Source of the DNA: Owenia fusiformis
Taxonomy: Eukaryota > Annelida > Polychaeta > Sabellida > Oweniidae
Direction: 5' to 3'
DNA length: 64,000 bases
Assembly: GCA_903813345.2 (NCBI GenBank)
Contig: CAIIXF020000001.1
Span: forward strand, 16,141,915 to 16,205,914
The position numbers and the translations under genes were made by a program. The notes beneath the pieces are model-generated. The model did no database searches. It was not told where the DNA came from and saw only the letters and a program-made list of their open reading frames with translations. This document shows positions 12,201 through 22,977 of this stretch, in pieces; positions within the stretch are counted from its first letter, which is position 1, and every line of letters begins with the position of its first letter.

Positions 12201-14890
12201 TAAATTTGTGCTTCAAATGATAAATATGAATTTTCACCTTCAAAGTGTTCAGCGTGTGCTATAAAATTATTGTAAAACGTTATGCAGTTTTTGACACCCT
12301 GTGGATCTAGTTCTATTGTGTTCAATTACACAGTTTTCATGTTCTACAGTTATTATTCAGTCTACATCAAAATTAATCGTAATATTTTCAGTTCAACGAC
12401 AAAGGCGAACTGGCTGCGAAAATGGAGACAATAGCATCAAGTTATCATGTGCAAGAGGTGACGTGCTAGTAGTGCACACTGTAGAAGTAGGCCAGAGCAA
12501 CAGCAGCAATGGTATCAACCGCATGTGTGAATTCCTATACGACCCCTCGTGCGCTATCCAGCTAGTGAAAACCCAAAATTTAATCAAGGAAATGTGTGAT
12601 GAACATAATGAGTGTATGATAGCGTATCATGATTACACGGAACTCAGACCGGATACTTGTGACATGAGTCACAGTGTAACAGCAGTGGTCACATACCAGT
12701 GCATAAGTGAGTATCATCAGTATCAGTAATAGAGAAAGAGATTTAATAAAAGAAGAAAATAGATTAGGATGTGTGGTGTACATTTTTGAAGCGTTGCTTA
12801 TTAATTGCCATATGGCAATCAAATTTTATTTTAAATTCACAGTTGTTCGAACAAAGGTTCTTCCAAAAACATTTTTTGGAATCAAAAAACCGTACTAGCA
12901 CATTTTAGTAACATTGGGCGAGGCTACAATTTAAGCCAAATGGTTTATAGTGGCTTTCAACCAGTTGAACTAATATAATGTTCTCTTAGTTTTCAAACAA
13001 TTTCGCGAATTTATAGTAATAAGCTGTTACGATCATTCACATCTTGCGTTTCTAGGAAAGATAAATGCAAACTCTCGGAATTTATCATCAACAATGAACT
13101 CATCATCGGAAGTGATGGATTTGTTTCCATATGAAACTTGTGTCTCAACCATGGAGGTGATAGAATTTGACATGGGAGCCTATTCTCAAATTGATGAACT
13201 AATACTTTACTTTAGTAAGTATGGTTAGAGATAAGGGTCTTGTCACTTGACACACCTCATATGTCTGTCTTTTTGCCTGTCAATTCAGCTTTCTCCGCCA
13301 AGAGTTCAATAGTACAAGTACTGGCAATGTGTCACTACCTCATTCACAGTGTCATTGCCGTACCAAATCATACTTAAATCTAAAACAACTTTAGCATCCT
13401 CCGAGCGCAAGGCTGCTTCTTTCCTTTACGGATTCTGGCTTAGGCTTAGGCTTAGGCGGATGCACCTTAAATGTTTATCTGTATCTATTTTAATTCAAAA
13501 CCTACTAATTACTAAAACCATAAAATTAAGTATTCATCAGGAAATTGTTCAGTAGCTAGTTTATGAACTAGAATGGTTTTAAACTAAATATGAAAAAACA
13601 ACATTGATCTATGAAAATCTGAGAATGGATTTACGACTCTAGTTTGGTGTGGCACTCTGTATAGCTCTTTGATACTGAGACATTTTAGAAGTATCATAAA
13701 AAATCATAATGAAGTAGACATTATACCAATACCTTATTTCAGATGTTTCATCTACTATAGCAACTAACAAGGCTAAATTGGTAAACATAAAGGTCTCTAC
13801 TAATGATACGGAGGCTGAAACCAAGACCTGCAGTACAAACGCAACTGTGACACATTCTATGCCTGTTCTCTATGACTGTGGAGATTCAGTGTTTGGGAAT
13901 TTGGTGGCTTTAGAAATAGAGGGTAGATTTCCAGGTTGGATGATTTGCAATGTGGAGATATATTCAAAAGAAGGTAACGAAAAGCATTTCGAAAAACATT
14001 CAATAGTATTTATTACCATGGTCATGATACCCCAATTAATAAATACATTCTGTATGTAGAACCAGTACAAAATATAACAGTACACATTTGGATCACTTTT
14101 GGATCATTCCATCATGAACAGCTTAATATATCTTGAAATATATTTTGGTTCGATGCTCATTTTAATTGTAGTGGCATTTCAAACTATTTCACCCGTCATT
14201 GAAATTGATGATACTACCACCACAACTGGTGAAACTACCAAACCAACTGATGAAACTACCACAACTACTGATGAACCTGCCGAAGCCACTGAAACTGCAC
14301 CAGCTGCTACTGAAACTGCCGCTAACACTATTGAAACTGCGGCAGCAACAACTGACTCTGCACAAGAAACGAGTGAAACTGCCCTGATAACTACTGAATC
14401 TGTCCCAAGATCGACTGAAATTGCCCCAGGAACTACTGAAACTACTAAAACTGCACCAGAAACTACTGAATCTGCCTTAAGAACAAATGAAACAACCCTT
14501 ATAATTTCTGGAACAATTCCAGCGACTACATATGGAATCATCCCGACAACTACTGAAACCAGTCCAACAAGTACAGAAACTGATACACCCAGTACTGGTT
14601 TCACCAAAACAACAAAAACAACACCTTTGGAGATTTTTCTTAAAGTAGAAGAGGATGAAAATGCTAATGAATATGTGGCTGCTAAGAGAATTGAGCTTGA
14701 ACCAACTGAAGCAAAATATGCTGCTGCAGTGGGAATTCCTGTATGTGTCCCACCCATCATTTTCATATCGACCCTTATTCTCCTAGACCTCCCTAAACTT
14801 GTACAGGATCTCAGGCAGGCGTACAACTATGTTGTATATGGCACAAAGGTGAAACCAAAGGTTGGCCAGAAGTCTCCTATATTAAACTGA
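3297..14890 (+). CDS. Lectin-mosaic type I membrane protein (FTP, F5/8C, sushi, SUEL modules); one exon frameshifted
   Basis: Sixteen exons: 3297-3381, 3998-4266, 6424-6643, 7020-7319, 7748-7951, 8268-8453, 8940-9079, 9851-10037, 10204-10348, 10659-10859, 11249-11335, 11539-12078, 12392-12706, 13056-13214, 13743-13973, 14172-14890. All are GT-AG and most introns are phase 1, as in shuffled modules. The product is about 1,327 aa if the frameshift in exon 7 is discounted. Order: signal peptide (1-25); unrecognised beta-rich module (29-191); Cys-rich WSC-like module (192-291); F-type lectin/FTP module (292-421, ASIGK-like NAAIGKQ start, ending CYVEVY); discoidin F5/8C (422-577); sushi (578-644, four Cys); LamG/pentraxin-like module rich in N-glycosylation sites (645-853); SUEL galactose/rhamnose lectin (854-958); second FTP-like module (959-1088); Thr/Glu/Ala-rich mucin-like stalk; one membrane span near 1272-1295; about 31-aa cytoplasmic tail. 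Domain calls rest on motifs. A cell-surface glycan recognition role is inferred. The frameshift may mean a pseudogene, an allele or a sequence error. Confidence 0.8.
3546..3960. repeat. Fragment of the CACACCAAACTAGTTCT element family in intron 1
   Basis: Intron 1 of the lectin-mosaic gene contains one end of the TIR family seen at 17313-18223 and 20729-21458. It shares the GGCGGCGACCATACCGTTCTG block and ends in ACTAGTTTGGTGTGATAG. Only one terminus is recognisable, so this is a partial copy. The short open frames here are a by-product of the repeat. Confidence 0.7.
5258..5340. repeat. Short imperfect palindrome in intron 2
   Basis: Arms containing ATGACCATTCCTT and AAGGAATGGTCAT fold back around a loop near 5295. 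The terminal words CAATG and GCATTG also pair. It looks like a very short MITE inside intron 2 of the lectin-mosaic gene. Confidence 0.65.
6157..6325. mobile_element. 169-bp MITE with GGTGT termini
   Basis: The sequence starts GGTGTCAAAGGGTAG and ends in TCTTACACC. Its interior, including the words CCATTGATTTATATGGTGAC and ATCAGGGCCAGTAA, is shared with a second copy at 23774-23940. It lies in intron 2 of the lectin-mosaic gene. Confidence 0.75.
7396..7535. repeat. 140-bp palindromic MITE in intron 4
   Basis: The two halves are near-perfect reverse complements: outer arms CCTTTTG and CAAAAGG, then TATATCATAGAAAC, then GATGATGTCATT against AATGACATCAT. This long foldback lies between exons 4 and 5 of the lectin-mosaic gene and accounts for the short open frames around it. 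Confidence 0.75.
8940..9079 (+). other. Frameshifted first exon of the F5/8 type C domain
   Basis: This exon belongs to the lectin-mosaic gene. It enters in phase with exon 6, reads TCPVDTPERLISGDIP, then hits TGA TGA TAA at about 8994-9002. The discoidin signature resumes one frame over as DDKRLTASSFKEGH. Removing a four-base TGTT-like insertion restores both the discoidin reading and the exit phase 2 demanded by exon 8 (donor at 9080, acceptor before 9851). Skipping the exon would not restore the frame, because exon 6 ends in phase 1 and exon 8 begins in phase 2. Confidence 0.8.
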
Positions 14891-15094
14891 GTCTATGTAG
14901 AATGTATTTATTTGCACCATTAAGTCAGAGAGAAAAAATTGACTTGAGAGACAACCCATAAGCATGCCCATTGTTTAAATATGGTGGTGGGCATTGTGAT
15001 TCCTAAATTATATTTAACAGGGGCTACGGTGAGCAATATCGTACCTTAAAATCAAAAGTGGCCGACTAATACAAAACTTATTAGTTATACTACC

Positions 15095-15151
15095 ATCTAC
15101 CATAAATAAAACACAAGGCGATGAGCACCTTGTGTTTTATTTATGGTAGAT
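15095..15151. terminator. Palindromic hairpin with AATAAA on both strands between convergent genes
   Basis: Arms 15095-15118 and 15128-15151 are perfect 24-bp reverse complements with a 9-nt loop. The left arm carries AATAAA on the plus strand (15105-15110), about 215 bp past the stop of the lectin-mosaic gene. The right arm carries the same signal on the minus strand (TTTATT at 15136-15141), downstream of the first EF-hand gene. It could serve as a two-way poly(A) signal. Use as a terminator is inferred; a MITE origin is equally possible. Confidence 0.55.
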
Positions 15152-16075
15152 CATATTTATACCAAGTATCAAGAAACATGCCGGAGAATTGAAGTCAGTC
15201 CCATTGCCTGCTAAACTGGCAACCGCATGACTACTTTTAACTACTTTTTTTAGGTTAGATAAAAAGTAAATACTCATACTTTTCTTTAGAAATTACATGA
15301 CTTTTCTTTTTATACGTTCACAATAAGCTTTGTATTTGTTCGCAAAGCATCAAATATTATTTAAAGCATTTTGACACGGTGTGTCATTCTTCAAATACAG
15401 ATTCATTTTTCAAATACCATTTTAAATTATAATGACATTTATTTTGTTTATTTCGTTCAAGGAGAATATATTCAATGAAACAACCATGCTATATATCTTC
15501 ATAATGTTTTTAGACATTGCAGTTATTTGATAAATGAGGTTCAGGAGAAAATACCTTTGTCCGTCAGTCTGGGTAATTATTTAAGCACCATTGGTCTGGG
15601 ATTATTTGTATTTTATTTGGCGCCAAATAGCTTTTGAGCAGAACTTCTCCTACCATAGGGTACATGTCTTATAAAAATTGCAATAGAATATGTTTTTATG
15701 AAAACCAATATTTATAATGTTAATTTAGAAAATGATATGGTTTTCACATAGAAAACTGTGATCAAAATTATTTAACGTATTTGTGAGAGATACGACAGTG
15801 TGTTGTTTGAAATATTTTTGATCTAATGCCATATTTTATAGCTTAAAATTGTCAATCATACTTTTGGAAATTCCGGGTTTCGCTTTGCAATTTTTGTCAA
15901 GTCTAGGACCATGATTTAAAAACCATTAAATATCATAAAGGCCTATCATTTAAAAGCATTCTTTGAAACTAATTTGTACGGACGTTCAAAAGTGGTTAAT
16001 CAAATGAAAGTTCAATAAAAATTATGTCGCGATAATTTTCAAAAATATTTTAGGATTTAAAGCCTACGGTCTATC

Positions 16076-18795
16076 TCAATAGTTAATGAGTGGTCCGTAG
16101 AATCGATTAAGCGTATCATCGTTTGTGTTCACAAGGTAATCTTCGTGAGCTTTCACGAACTCCTCTTCACTTATTTTTCCATCTTGGTTAGTATCAATGA
16201 AGTCAAACTGCATCCTTGCGAATCTCTTATCCAGATCGAATGCGTTCCAAAACACCAAATACTCGTCGAATGTAAGAAATCCCTTGGCATTGACATCAAT
16301 AATCTACAAAGGTAATGAAAAGGATGTTAACCATTTTTTCCTTTCTCTTCGAGTAAACTCAATTGTGAAGATTTTGTGGTGCTACACAATGATGGTTTAT
16401 GTGATACCCTTACTTTTTTAGTGAGTAAAGCATTCAAAATGAAATGTTCTCTTGGCAATACTATTTGGGATTTTGCACTCCCTTTCTAAGCTAATTACAA
16501 TTTATAGCCTATATATGATTTGACATTCAGCCTTTTTTAATATGGAAAAGCCATTTAAAATTCTCTTGATCAATATTCTGAATCCCCAAAGTTGAGTGTT
16601 ATGATGCGTGTCCTCCCATTTAGTTACATTTGTTTGTGTATTGAAATGAAGCAGGCGTATTTCACTTAAGCATCATGGATCCGATTCGTGTCATATAACT
16701 AATTTCTACTTTTTTGTTTTACCTGAAACATGTGAATATATATTTGACCCAACGACTTCAGTGCAGCTGGATTACTCTTGGCTCTCCAAAGGCCTTCTAT
16801 CTGCTCGGACAAAGATGTTACATTGACAATTTCTACCACAGGGTTATAACTTGTACGCTTTGTTAAATCTCTGAAGAACTCTATTACATTATCAGCAGAT
16901 TTCTCATTCATATCACCTTAAATGAAAATTGACTGGTTTGAGTTGGTGTTTGAGCTCATTTGGGCGAAGAAATAAGACGCCCATTGAGTCATACTTGCAT
17001 TTGGTGGCATTTCTGTCAAGTTATCCTTATATTTTTCTTAAATTAAATAAAAAACATATGTGTCCAACATCAAAATTGACTTCTGAGTCAGTCTTTGAAA
17101 ACAAAGAAAATAATAAATTAAGAATTTTAGTGGGGGCTGGTCAAGGGATCTTCTCTTGTGCCTCCTATTATACTCTTGTGCCTCCTATTATAAAGCCTTT
17201 AGAGGAGGTAATTCAGTTAACAGATAAGAGCACATGTGTTCAGACCCCTATTCCGTTCCGTTCCGTTATATTCTATTCTATTGATTAATTTATTTCAATT
17301 TATTTAACCCTACTATCACACCAAACTAGTTCTCACTACGTTCTCGAAAACGGGTTTCAACTGTGTACGGACGGACTGGACCTACTAAGAACCGTTTGGG
17401 ATCTATTTACAAACTTCATCGAACGTACTCGAACGCGTAGGTCCTCTAGAACTTACATAATGCTCAAAATGTTCTCGTGGTCGTCACGTTCTACAATTAG
17501 AACGAGTGACAACGTACTAACGACGAGCTGGACGTACTACGAACGGAACAGTCGTACTTCAATCCTACTAGGGACATTTTAACAACGAGTTGAACCGTCT
17601 GAGGACGTGTTGAGAACGAGGTAGAACTAATTGCAAACGGGTTTAAACGGATTAAGAACGTATTTAACACTGCTTATGAACGAGTTAGCAAAAATATAGC
17701 TATCACACCAAACAAGTTGCCACTGCGTTCTTCAAAAAAAAAACTGGTTTTAAACTGTGTGCGAACGGAATGAACGTAGCTGCAACTTTCTAAGGTCTAT
17801 TTACGAACTTTATGAATGTTCTCAGACGGGAATGTGATTTTAGAATTTTGAATCGATTCAAAATTCGATGGCGACCATACCGTTCTGTAATCAGGTCATG
17901 TTGACCTTCTAGACTAAGGGACGCGTTCTACGACGTTGCACACCGACGTGGTGCGACCTGAACGAACTGCGAACGAGATGGACGTATTGAAGACTGTTTA
18001 TGAACGAAGAAGCTAATTATTTCAGACATATTTCCCGACCACAGCCAGATTGAGCCCGTTTTACGACGTTTTCGTAGGACTGGCAAGAACGGGTAAGAAA
18101 GGAAGATTTCTCTCTCTCTCTCCTACAGTAAATAACATTAATAACCTGTAAAAAATAATATGTGAAAATAAAGATTTATTTATAAAAAAAAAAAAGAACG
18201 GGTAAGGATTAGTTTGGTGTTAGGGGGGTAAAAGCCTTTATTTTTGTGGTATTCTGTAGTATAACATAATTACAGCTATAGCTACTTACCAACGTGGATA
18301 AACCTGTCTGCTGTATTCATTATATCATCATACCCAGCATAGCCATCTTTGTCCCAATCCCAGGCAAAGAGGATCGTAATTATTTTCCTGAGACATAGTG
18401 TAGGTATTTGTCTGATCTAAAAATGTGCAAATAAACTGAAACTTAATGTTGTATAGATCTGCTTTCATTTTGAAGATCTTAACACATCAGTCAAAGGGGA
18501 AAACAAAGCAATAAAGGGCGAGGTGTTGTGGGTTCGATCCCCGCTGGGATGGACTGACATTTTCACACCAGCCCTTCGCACAGGATATCAATCGTTGTTT
18601 TCATTAACAAATAGATGGAACATTGAAATATAATTTGTTGTAATAAACAAACCCAAACAACCCAAAACCAATGATCAAGCGCAGTTCAAATGATCCGTTT
18701 CACTCCACCACCTGACAAGAATCGGCACTCTATAAAATCATATTTACCTCTGGCACCTGTTTATTATCACAAGGGTCTTCTGGTTTATCTGCCAT
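16076..18795 (-). CDS. Sarcoplasmic calcium-binding protein-like EF-hand protein, copy A
   Basis: Four exons on the minus strand: 18795-18748, 18416-18290, 16916-16723, 16303-16076. All phases join cleanly to give 198 aa, close to the usual length of sarcoplasmic calcium-binding proteins. The start is the only ATG before the first donor. EF loop 1 is DWDKDGYAGYDD. A second hand, in the middle exon, is degenerate. The third, DVNAKGFLTFDE, has Lys at loop position 5 and may bind weakly. The fourth, DTNQDGKISEEE, is canonical. There is no signal peptide or membrane span, so a cytosolic calcium buffer or sensor is likely. Its tandem partner at 26886-28389 differs at about 35 of 198 residues. The gene is convergent with the lectin-mosaic gene. 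A calexcitin-like name is an alternative. Confidence 0.88.
17313..18223. mobile_element. TIR element, CACACCAAACTAGTTCT family, in intron 2 of EF-hand copy A
   Basis: The element begins CTATCACACCAAACTAGTT and ends in TTAGTTTGGTGTTAG. It carries the X-type end (GTTCTCGAAAACGGG) on the left and the Y-type end (CCCGTTTTACGACG) on the right. The corresponding intron of copy B (27706-27916) lacks it. The interior is made of degenerate GAACG/GTTGAACC-like short words with no transposase frame, so it is non-autonomous. A 96-bp retroposed insert sits inside it. Confidence 0.75.
18098..18193 (+). mobile_element. 96-bp retroposed 3' end with poly(A) and 13-bp target duplication
   Basis: The insert carries AATAAA at 18167-18172 and ends in about 12 A. 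It is flanked by AAGAACGGGTAAG at 18085-18097 and 18194-18206, a 13-bp target-site duplication. This is the signature of LINE-driven retroposition of the 3' end of a transcript, here into the end of a DNA transposon. The source transcript is not recognised. Confidence 0.8.
18505..18600 (+). repeat. tRNA-derived SINE relic, copy in unit A
   Basis: The stretch contains GGGTTCGATCCCC, a good fit to a pol III B box/T-arm, followed by CACACCAGCCCTT. The same sequence occurs at 28125-28205 in the partner intron, so it predates the duplication. There is no complete cloverleaf. A SINE fragment is more likely than a tRNA gene. Confidence 0.5.
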
Positions 18796-19013
18796 TTTGA
18801 TAAAGTTTCTTCCAAATTAAAAGCCTCATATGTTTATAAAGTTTCGTCACATAATAAACAAACAACATCAAGGTTAGCAAATAACTTGAAATAAGATATA
18901 TGCGTCTGAAACCACATTATACTCCTAGATGTATCAAGGCCATCTAACTAGAATGTGAGTCATTCTTTTGATGCGGATACGTTCAAAATAAACTCTGTGT
19001 GTGTTTGTAAAGC

Positions 19014-20108
19014 TTCCTGGTCATCTCAACCCCAAGTCAACTCAGACCAGTAAAACTCAACCCCAAGTCAACTCAACCCCAAGTCAACTCAACCCCAGTA
19101 AAACTCAACCCCAAGTCAACTCAACCCTGTAAAACTCAACCCCAGTAAAACTCAACCCCTATATTTCTATATATTGATAAACTTATAAGAAAGTTTATTT
19201 AATAAAAATAATTCGAATGATTCAGTTTGTGATTTTCATTCTTAGACCACTGCCTTTTTGGATGATAGTTAATAATGAGTTTATCTCCAAAATGTCAACA
19301 TGGTACAGTGTACTAATAGGATTAAAATATGGGTCATTTTATTAATCTTGCTAATACGTTTGTTTTGTTGTAATCCCTATGAGGTTGACACTCTTGATTA
19401 TTTGGAAAACCGTACCCTGCGTGCAGAGTCTAGTTAAACTACGAAGACGAAGTGAAGTCAAACGAATGCAAAGGGTAGGAAAACCGGAACATGACCATTG
19501 CTTTCCAGGGGCATAGCCAGCTTTCAGTCAGGAGGGATGCGATCGCCCAAAAAATTTGGTTTTCAGTCAGGGGGTGCCGATCGTGGCATAAGAGAGCCAA
19601 AAAAGATATGTTTTGACAAAAAATGATGCAACTTCCTTCAAAATTGGGGGGAGGGTGTGTGCGAACTCCTCCTGGCTACGTCTATGCTTTCAGTCTATTA
19701 ATTACTAAATGTTAATGATTTTGCTAAAGCATGTTCATATAAATAAAAATTTATATTACATTGTTAATTATTTCTAAATTATCTAAAATTTGATTTCAAA
19801 ATATGTCTTAAATTCAATAATAGTGACAACTTGATGAATTATCCTTGAGCTTAACCGTTTTTTTAAATACTTTTACAACTTTCTATTCAAAGTATCATGC
19901 AAAATGCTAGATTTTCAGAAATTAATGACTTAAATTATTCTTCATAAGAAATTAAATTAGACATTGCACAAATGAATAGGGTTGAGTTTTACTGGGGTTG
20001 AGTTTTACAGGGTTGAGTTGACTTGGGGTTGAGTTTTACAGGGTTGAGTTGACTTGGGGTTGAGTTGGACTGGGTTGAGATGACTTGGGGTTGAGATGAC
20101 CTGTCACC
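19014..20108. mobile_element. Foldback (FB/TU-like) transposon with minisatellite inverted repeats
   Basis: Both termini start GGTCATCTCAACCCCAAGTC in inverted orientation. Each continues as a tandem array of 16-bp units, AACCCCAAGTCAACTC and AACCCCAGTAAAACTC (left about 19026-19155, right about 19977-20103). Flanks are TTTGTAAAGC at 19004-19013 and 20109-20118, a 10-bp target duplication. The paralogous site near 28530 has a single TTTGTAAAGC followed directly by ATCAGCAA, i.e. the empty site. Inverted repeats built of short tandem units define Drosophila FB and sea-urchin TU elements. The interior has no recognised gene and holds a further MITE. Confidence 0.85.
19506..19690. mobile_element. 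MITE with GGCRTAGCCAG termini nested in the foldback element
   Basis: Left end GGGGCATAGCCAGC and right end CTGGCTACGTCTATGC are imperfect inverted repeats around a G-rich interior with GCGATCGC. Related ends occur at 9164-9240 (GGGCGTAGCCAGG) and 41940-42125. The family is therefore dispersed in this genome. Confidence 0.6.
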
Positions 20109-20728
20109 TTTGTAAAGCATCAGCAAATATTTAAAGAATTTTGACAAGATTAGTCATTTTCAGGTAAATTTTCGAAATAAATTTTAATTTTATAAGTTGA
20201 ATAATCAAATATATCTAATGGGCATAAAATCATGTATTCTTCATATTGTTTTCAACACTACCGTTATTAAACAAATGTGACATCCTGTGTGCATATTGAT
20301 GAACGGAGTTCAGGGGATATAGAGAATGCCTCCACCAGTCTATCCGTACATTCGTCTGGGCAATTATTATTATGTACCCTATTTGAGAAGTCTTGTTCGA
20401 AAGGTATTTACAAGTTATCAAATTGTAACATTTTAATGTATTTTTAATCCATTTCACACACTTCTTGAAATGTCCTCAATCCTACTACTGAAGTGTTGAG
20501 ATCCTGCTTGGATTCGTTGTGTCGACGGGATAAAGACTGCCTATAAGCAAGAACTTGGACGTGCTCGGACGGGAAGGTAATTTAGAATTTTGAACCATTT
20601 CAAAATTCGACGGCGGCCATACCGTTCTGTAATTAAATCGTGTGACAACGTAGTTCAAACGAGATGACCTACTAGACTAGGAACGTAATTGCCGTACTTC
20701 GACTCTACTAGGGATGCGCTTACCCCCC

Positions 20729-21458
20729 TTTCACACCAAACTAGTTCTTACCCGTTCTTGCCAGTCCTACGAAAACGTCGTAAAACGGGCTCAATCTGGC
20801 TATGGTCGGGAAATATGTCTAAAATAATTAGCTACTTCGTTCATAAACAGCCGTCAATACGTCCATCTCATTCGCAGTTCGTTCAGGTCGCACCACGTCG
20901 GCGTGCAAAGTCGTATAACGCGTCCCCTTAGTCTAGAAGGTCATCATGACCTGATTACAGAAGAGTACTTCCCGTCTGAGAACGTTCATGAAGTTCGTAA
21001 ACAGTCCTTAGAAAGTTGCAGCTACGTTCATTCCGTTCGCACACAGTTTAAAACCAGTTTTGAAGAACGCAGTGGCAACTTGTTTGGTGGTGTGATAGCT
21101 ATATTTTTATACGTTTTTAATCAGTTTAAACCCGTTTGCAATCAGTTCTACCTCGTTTTCAATACGTCCTCAGACAGTTCAACTCGTTGTAAAAACGTCC
21201 CTAGTAGGATTGAAGTACGACGGTTAAGTTCGTAGTAGGTAGTTCGTAGTACGTCCAGCTCGTTCTAATTGTAGGACGTGACGACCACGAGAGCATTTTG
21301 AGCATGTTCTAACTTCTAGAGGCTGTTTAAGTTATGGTTTAAGTACGTTCGATGAAGTTTGTAAATAGACCCCAAATGGTTCTAAGTACGGCCAGTCCGT
21401 TCGTACACAGTTGAAACCCGTTTTCGAGAACGTAGTGAAAACTAGTTTGGTGTGATAG
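20729..21458. mobile_element. TIR element, CACACCAAACTAGTTCT family, opposite orientation
   Basis: It starts TCACACCAAACTAGTTCTTA and ends AACTAGTTTGGTGTGATAG. Compared with 17313-18223 the end order is reversed (Y then X). The left 190 bp recur at 30160-30360 in unit B, where the element was interrupted by the insertion at 30366-35790. The X end is lost there. Confidence 0.7.
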
Positions 21459-22333
21459 TAGGGTAACGACGTTTTGCAATCGAACATCGATTGCAGTACG
21501 TGTCCACACCGACATGATGCGACCTGAACGAACTGCGAATGAGATGGACGTATTGAAGACTGTTTATTAAGGAAGTAGCTAATTATTTCCCAACCACAGC
21601 CAGATTTAGCCCGTTTAACGACGTTTGCCATTTGTATTCGTTTGACGACTTCGCTTCTTAACTAGACTCTGCGTGCAGCGTAGACTTTTTTGTAGGACTG
21701 GAAAGAACGGTTGGGAGCAAGAGGCAATGGTATCGACAGAACTCCAAATGTATCTTTGGTATGCATCGGAGATGGCCGAAGATTAGGTATGTAAGTCTCC
21801 GCTTCAACCCGAGCCCTATCCCTAATCCCAAACCCAACCCTAAATAAGAATCGGAATTTTGCTCGGCTATCTTCCGTTGCTTAACGTTTTGTTCTCGCTT
21901 CAAAGGTTTGCAAAAGGCATGGCAGGGAACCAATCCTCCTTGATGAACATTAACAATTCGAAGAGTAACTCAAGAATTTCCTGAGACAGTCACTGGAGAT
22001 ACAATCATTTACAAGCAATGTAGGTTAACATACAAAACGTTTTAGGAGATAATCAAGTACATTCTCAGATATCACTGGATATGTCTTGCTGTAATAATTA
22101 AAATTCTCAGGGAAATGCTGAATTTTGTATACCAAGCAACATTAAAGATTTCAGTTCTGATTAAAAACACCTGTTTATTTCTTGTTATAAGTACATGATT
22201 ACAATTTTAAAAAATTGCATAGTATTGTAATCAGTTATTTAACATATGATCTTGCATTTTAATAATTTAAGAGTGTTTAAACGTTAACTATGCTATCTTA
22301 TGAGTCAGTGCAAGTGGTCTCATATATGATCTA

Positions 22334-22977
22334 CAGGGTGTCCCGAAAGTATGGGCCCCCCCCTAGGCAGACATACACCAATGTTCCCATAGTATGTGTC
22401 ATATATCATTTTAAAGCTTATCCAAAGTTACATTGATTTGCCAAGTATCATCATTCAACTTACAAATGGGAAAAAGTTACAGGCATTTCAAAACTTAGTG
22501 TATGGCCAAAATTAAAGTTAAAATCAGTATCCTGGAAATACCGCTAGCCTGAAGGTGACCAAAAATATGGGTGCTATCGTTAAAGAGAGGATGGATATTG
22601 AGTTCTAAAAAGAGGACTTTTAGGGTAGATACTCCAAGGAAACTCTTCTAAAATGCCTTAAAACGGTTTTATGAGGATTATTAAATGCCATACCCCTATT
22701 TGCAGTGTATTAAAGGTCATATCTGGAAAGAATTGCTGCTGTTAACATGGCCAAGGGAGACACGGTGACCATTAATTTTGTGTAAAACTAAACTTTAATT
22801 TTGGTAAAACACTACATTTTGAAATGTGTGTAACTTTTTCCCGTTTGTGAGTTGAACCATGATACTTGGCAAATCAGTGTAACTTTGGACAAGCTTTGAA
22901 ATGATATATGACACATACTATGGGGACATTGGTGTATGTCTGCCTAGGGGGGGGGCCCATACTTTCGGGACACCCTG
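22334..22977. mobile_element. 644-bp Tc1/mariner-like MITE with proven TA duplication
   Basis: Long terminal inverted repeats begin CAGGGTGTCCCGAAAGTATG and extend over 150 bp, including CATACACCAATGT and GGCAAATCA words. The TA at 22332-22333 and 22978-22979 flanks it. Unit B has the uninterrupted sequence GATCTAGTTATATAA with a single TA at 36307-36308, so insertion postdates the duplication. The interior does not resemble a transposase. Confidence 0.92.

Noticed and set aside
14179-14826. 215-codon minus-strand open frame
   Set aside because: It is the antisense of the Thr/Ala/Glu-rich stalk exon. The Ser/Val repeats are a mirror of ACT/GAA codons.
18519-18552. tRNA gene suggested by GGGTTCGATCCCC
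   Set aside because: No acceptor stem, D arm or anticodon arm can be paired around it. It is duplicated with the segment and fits a SINE relic.
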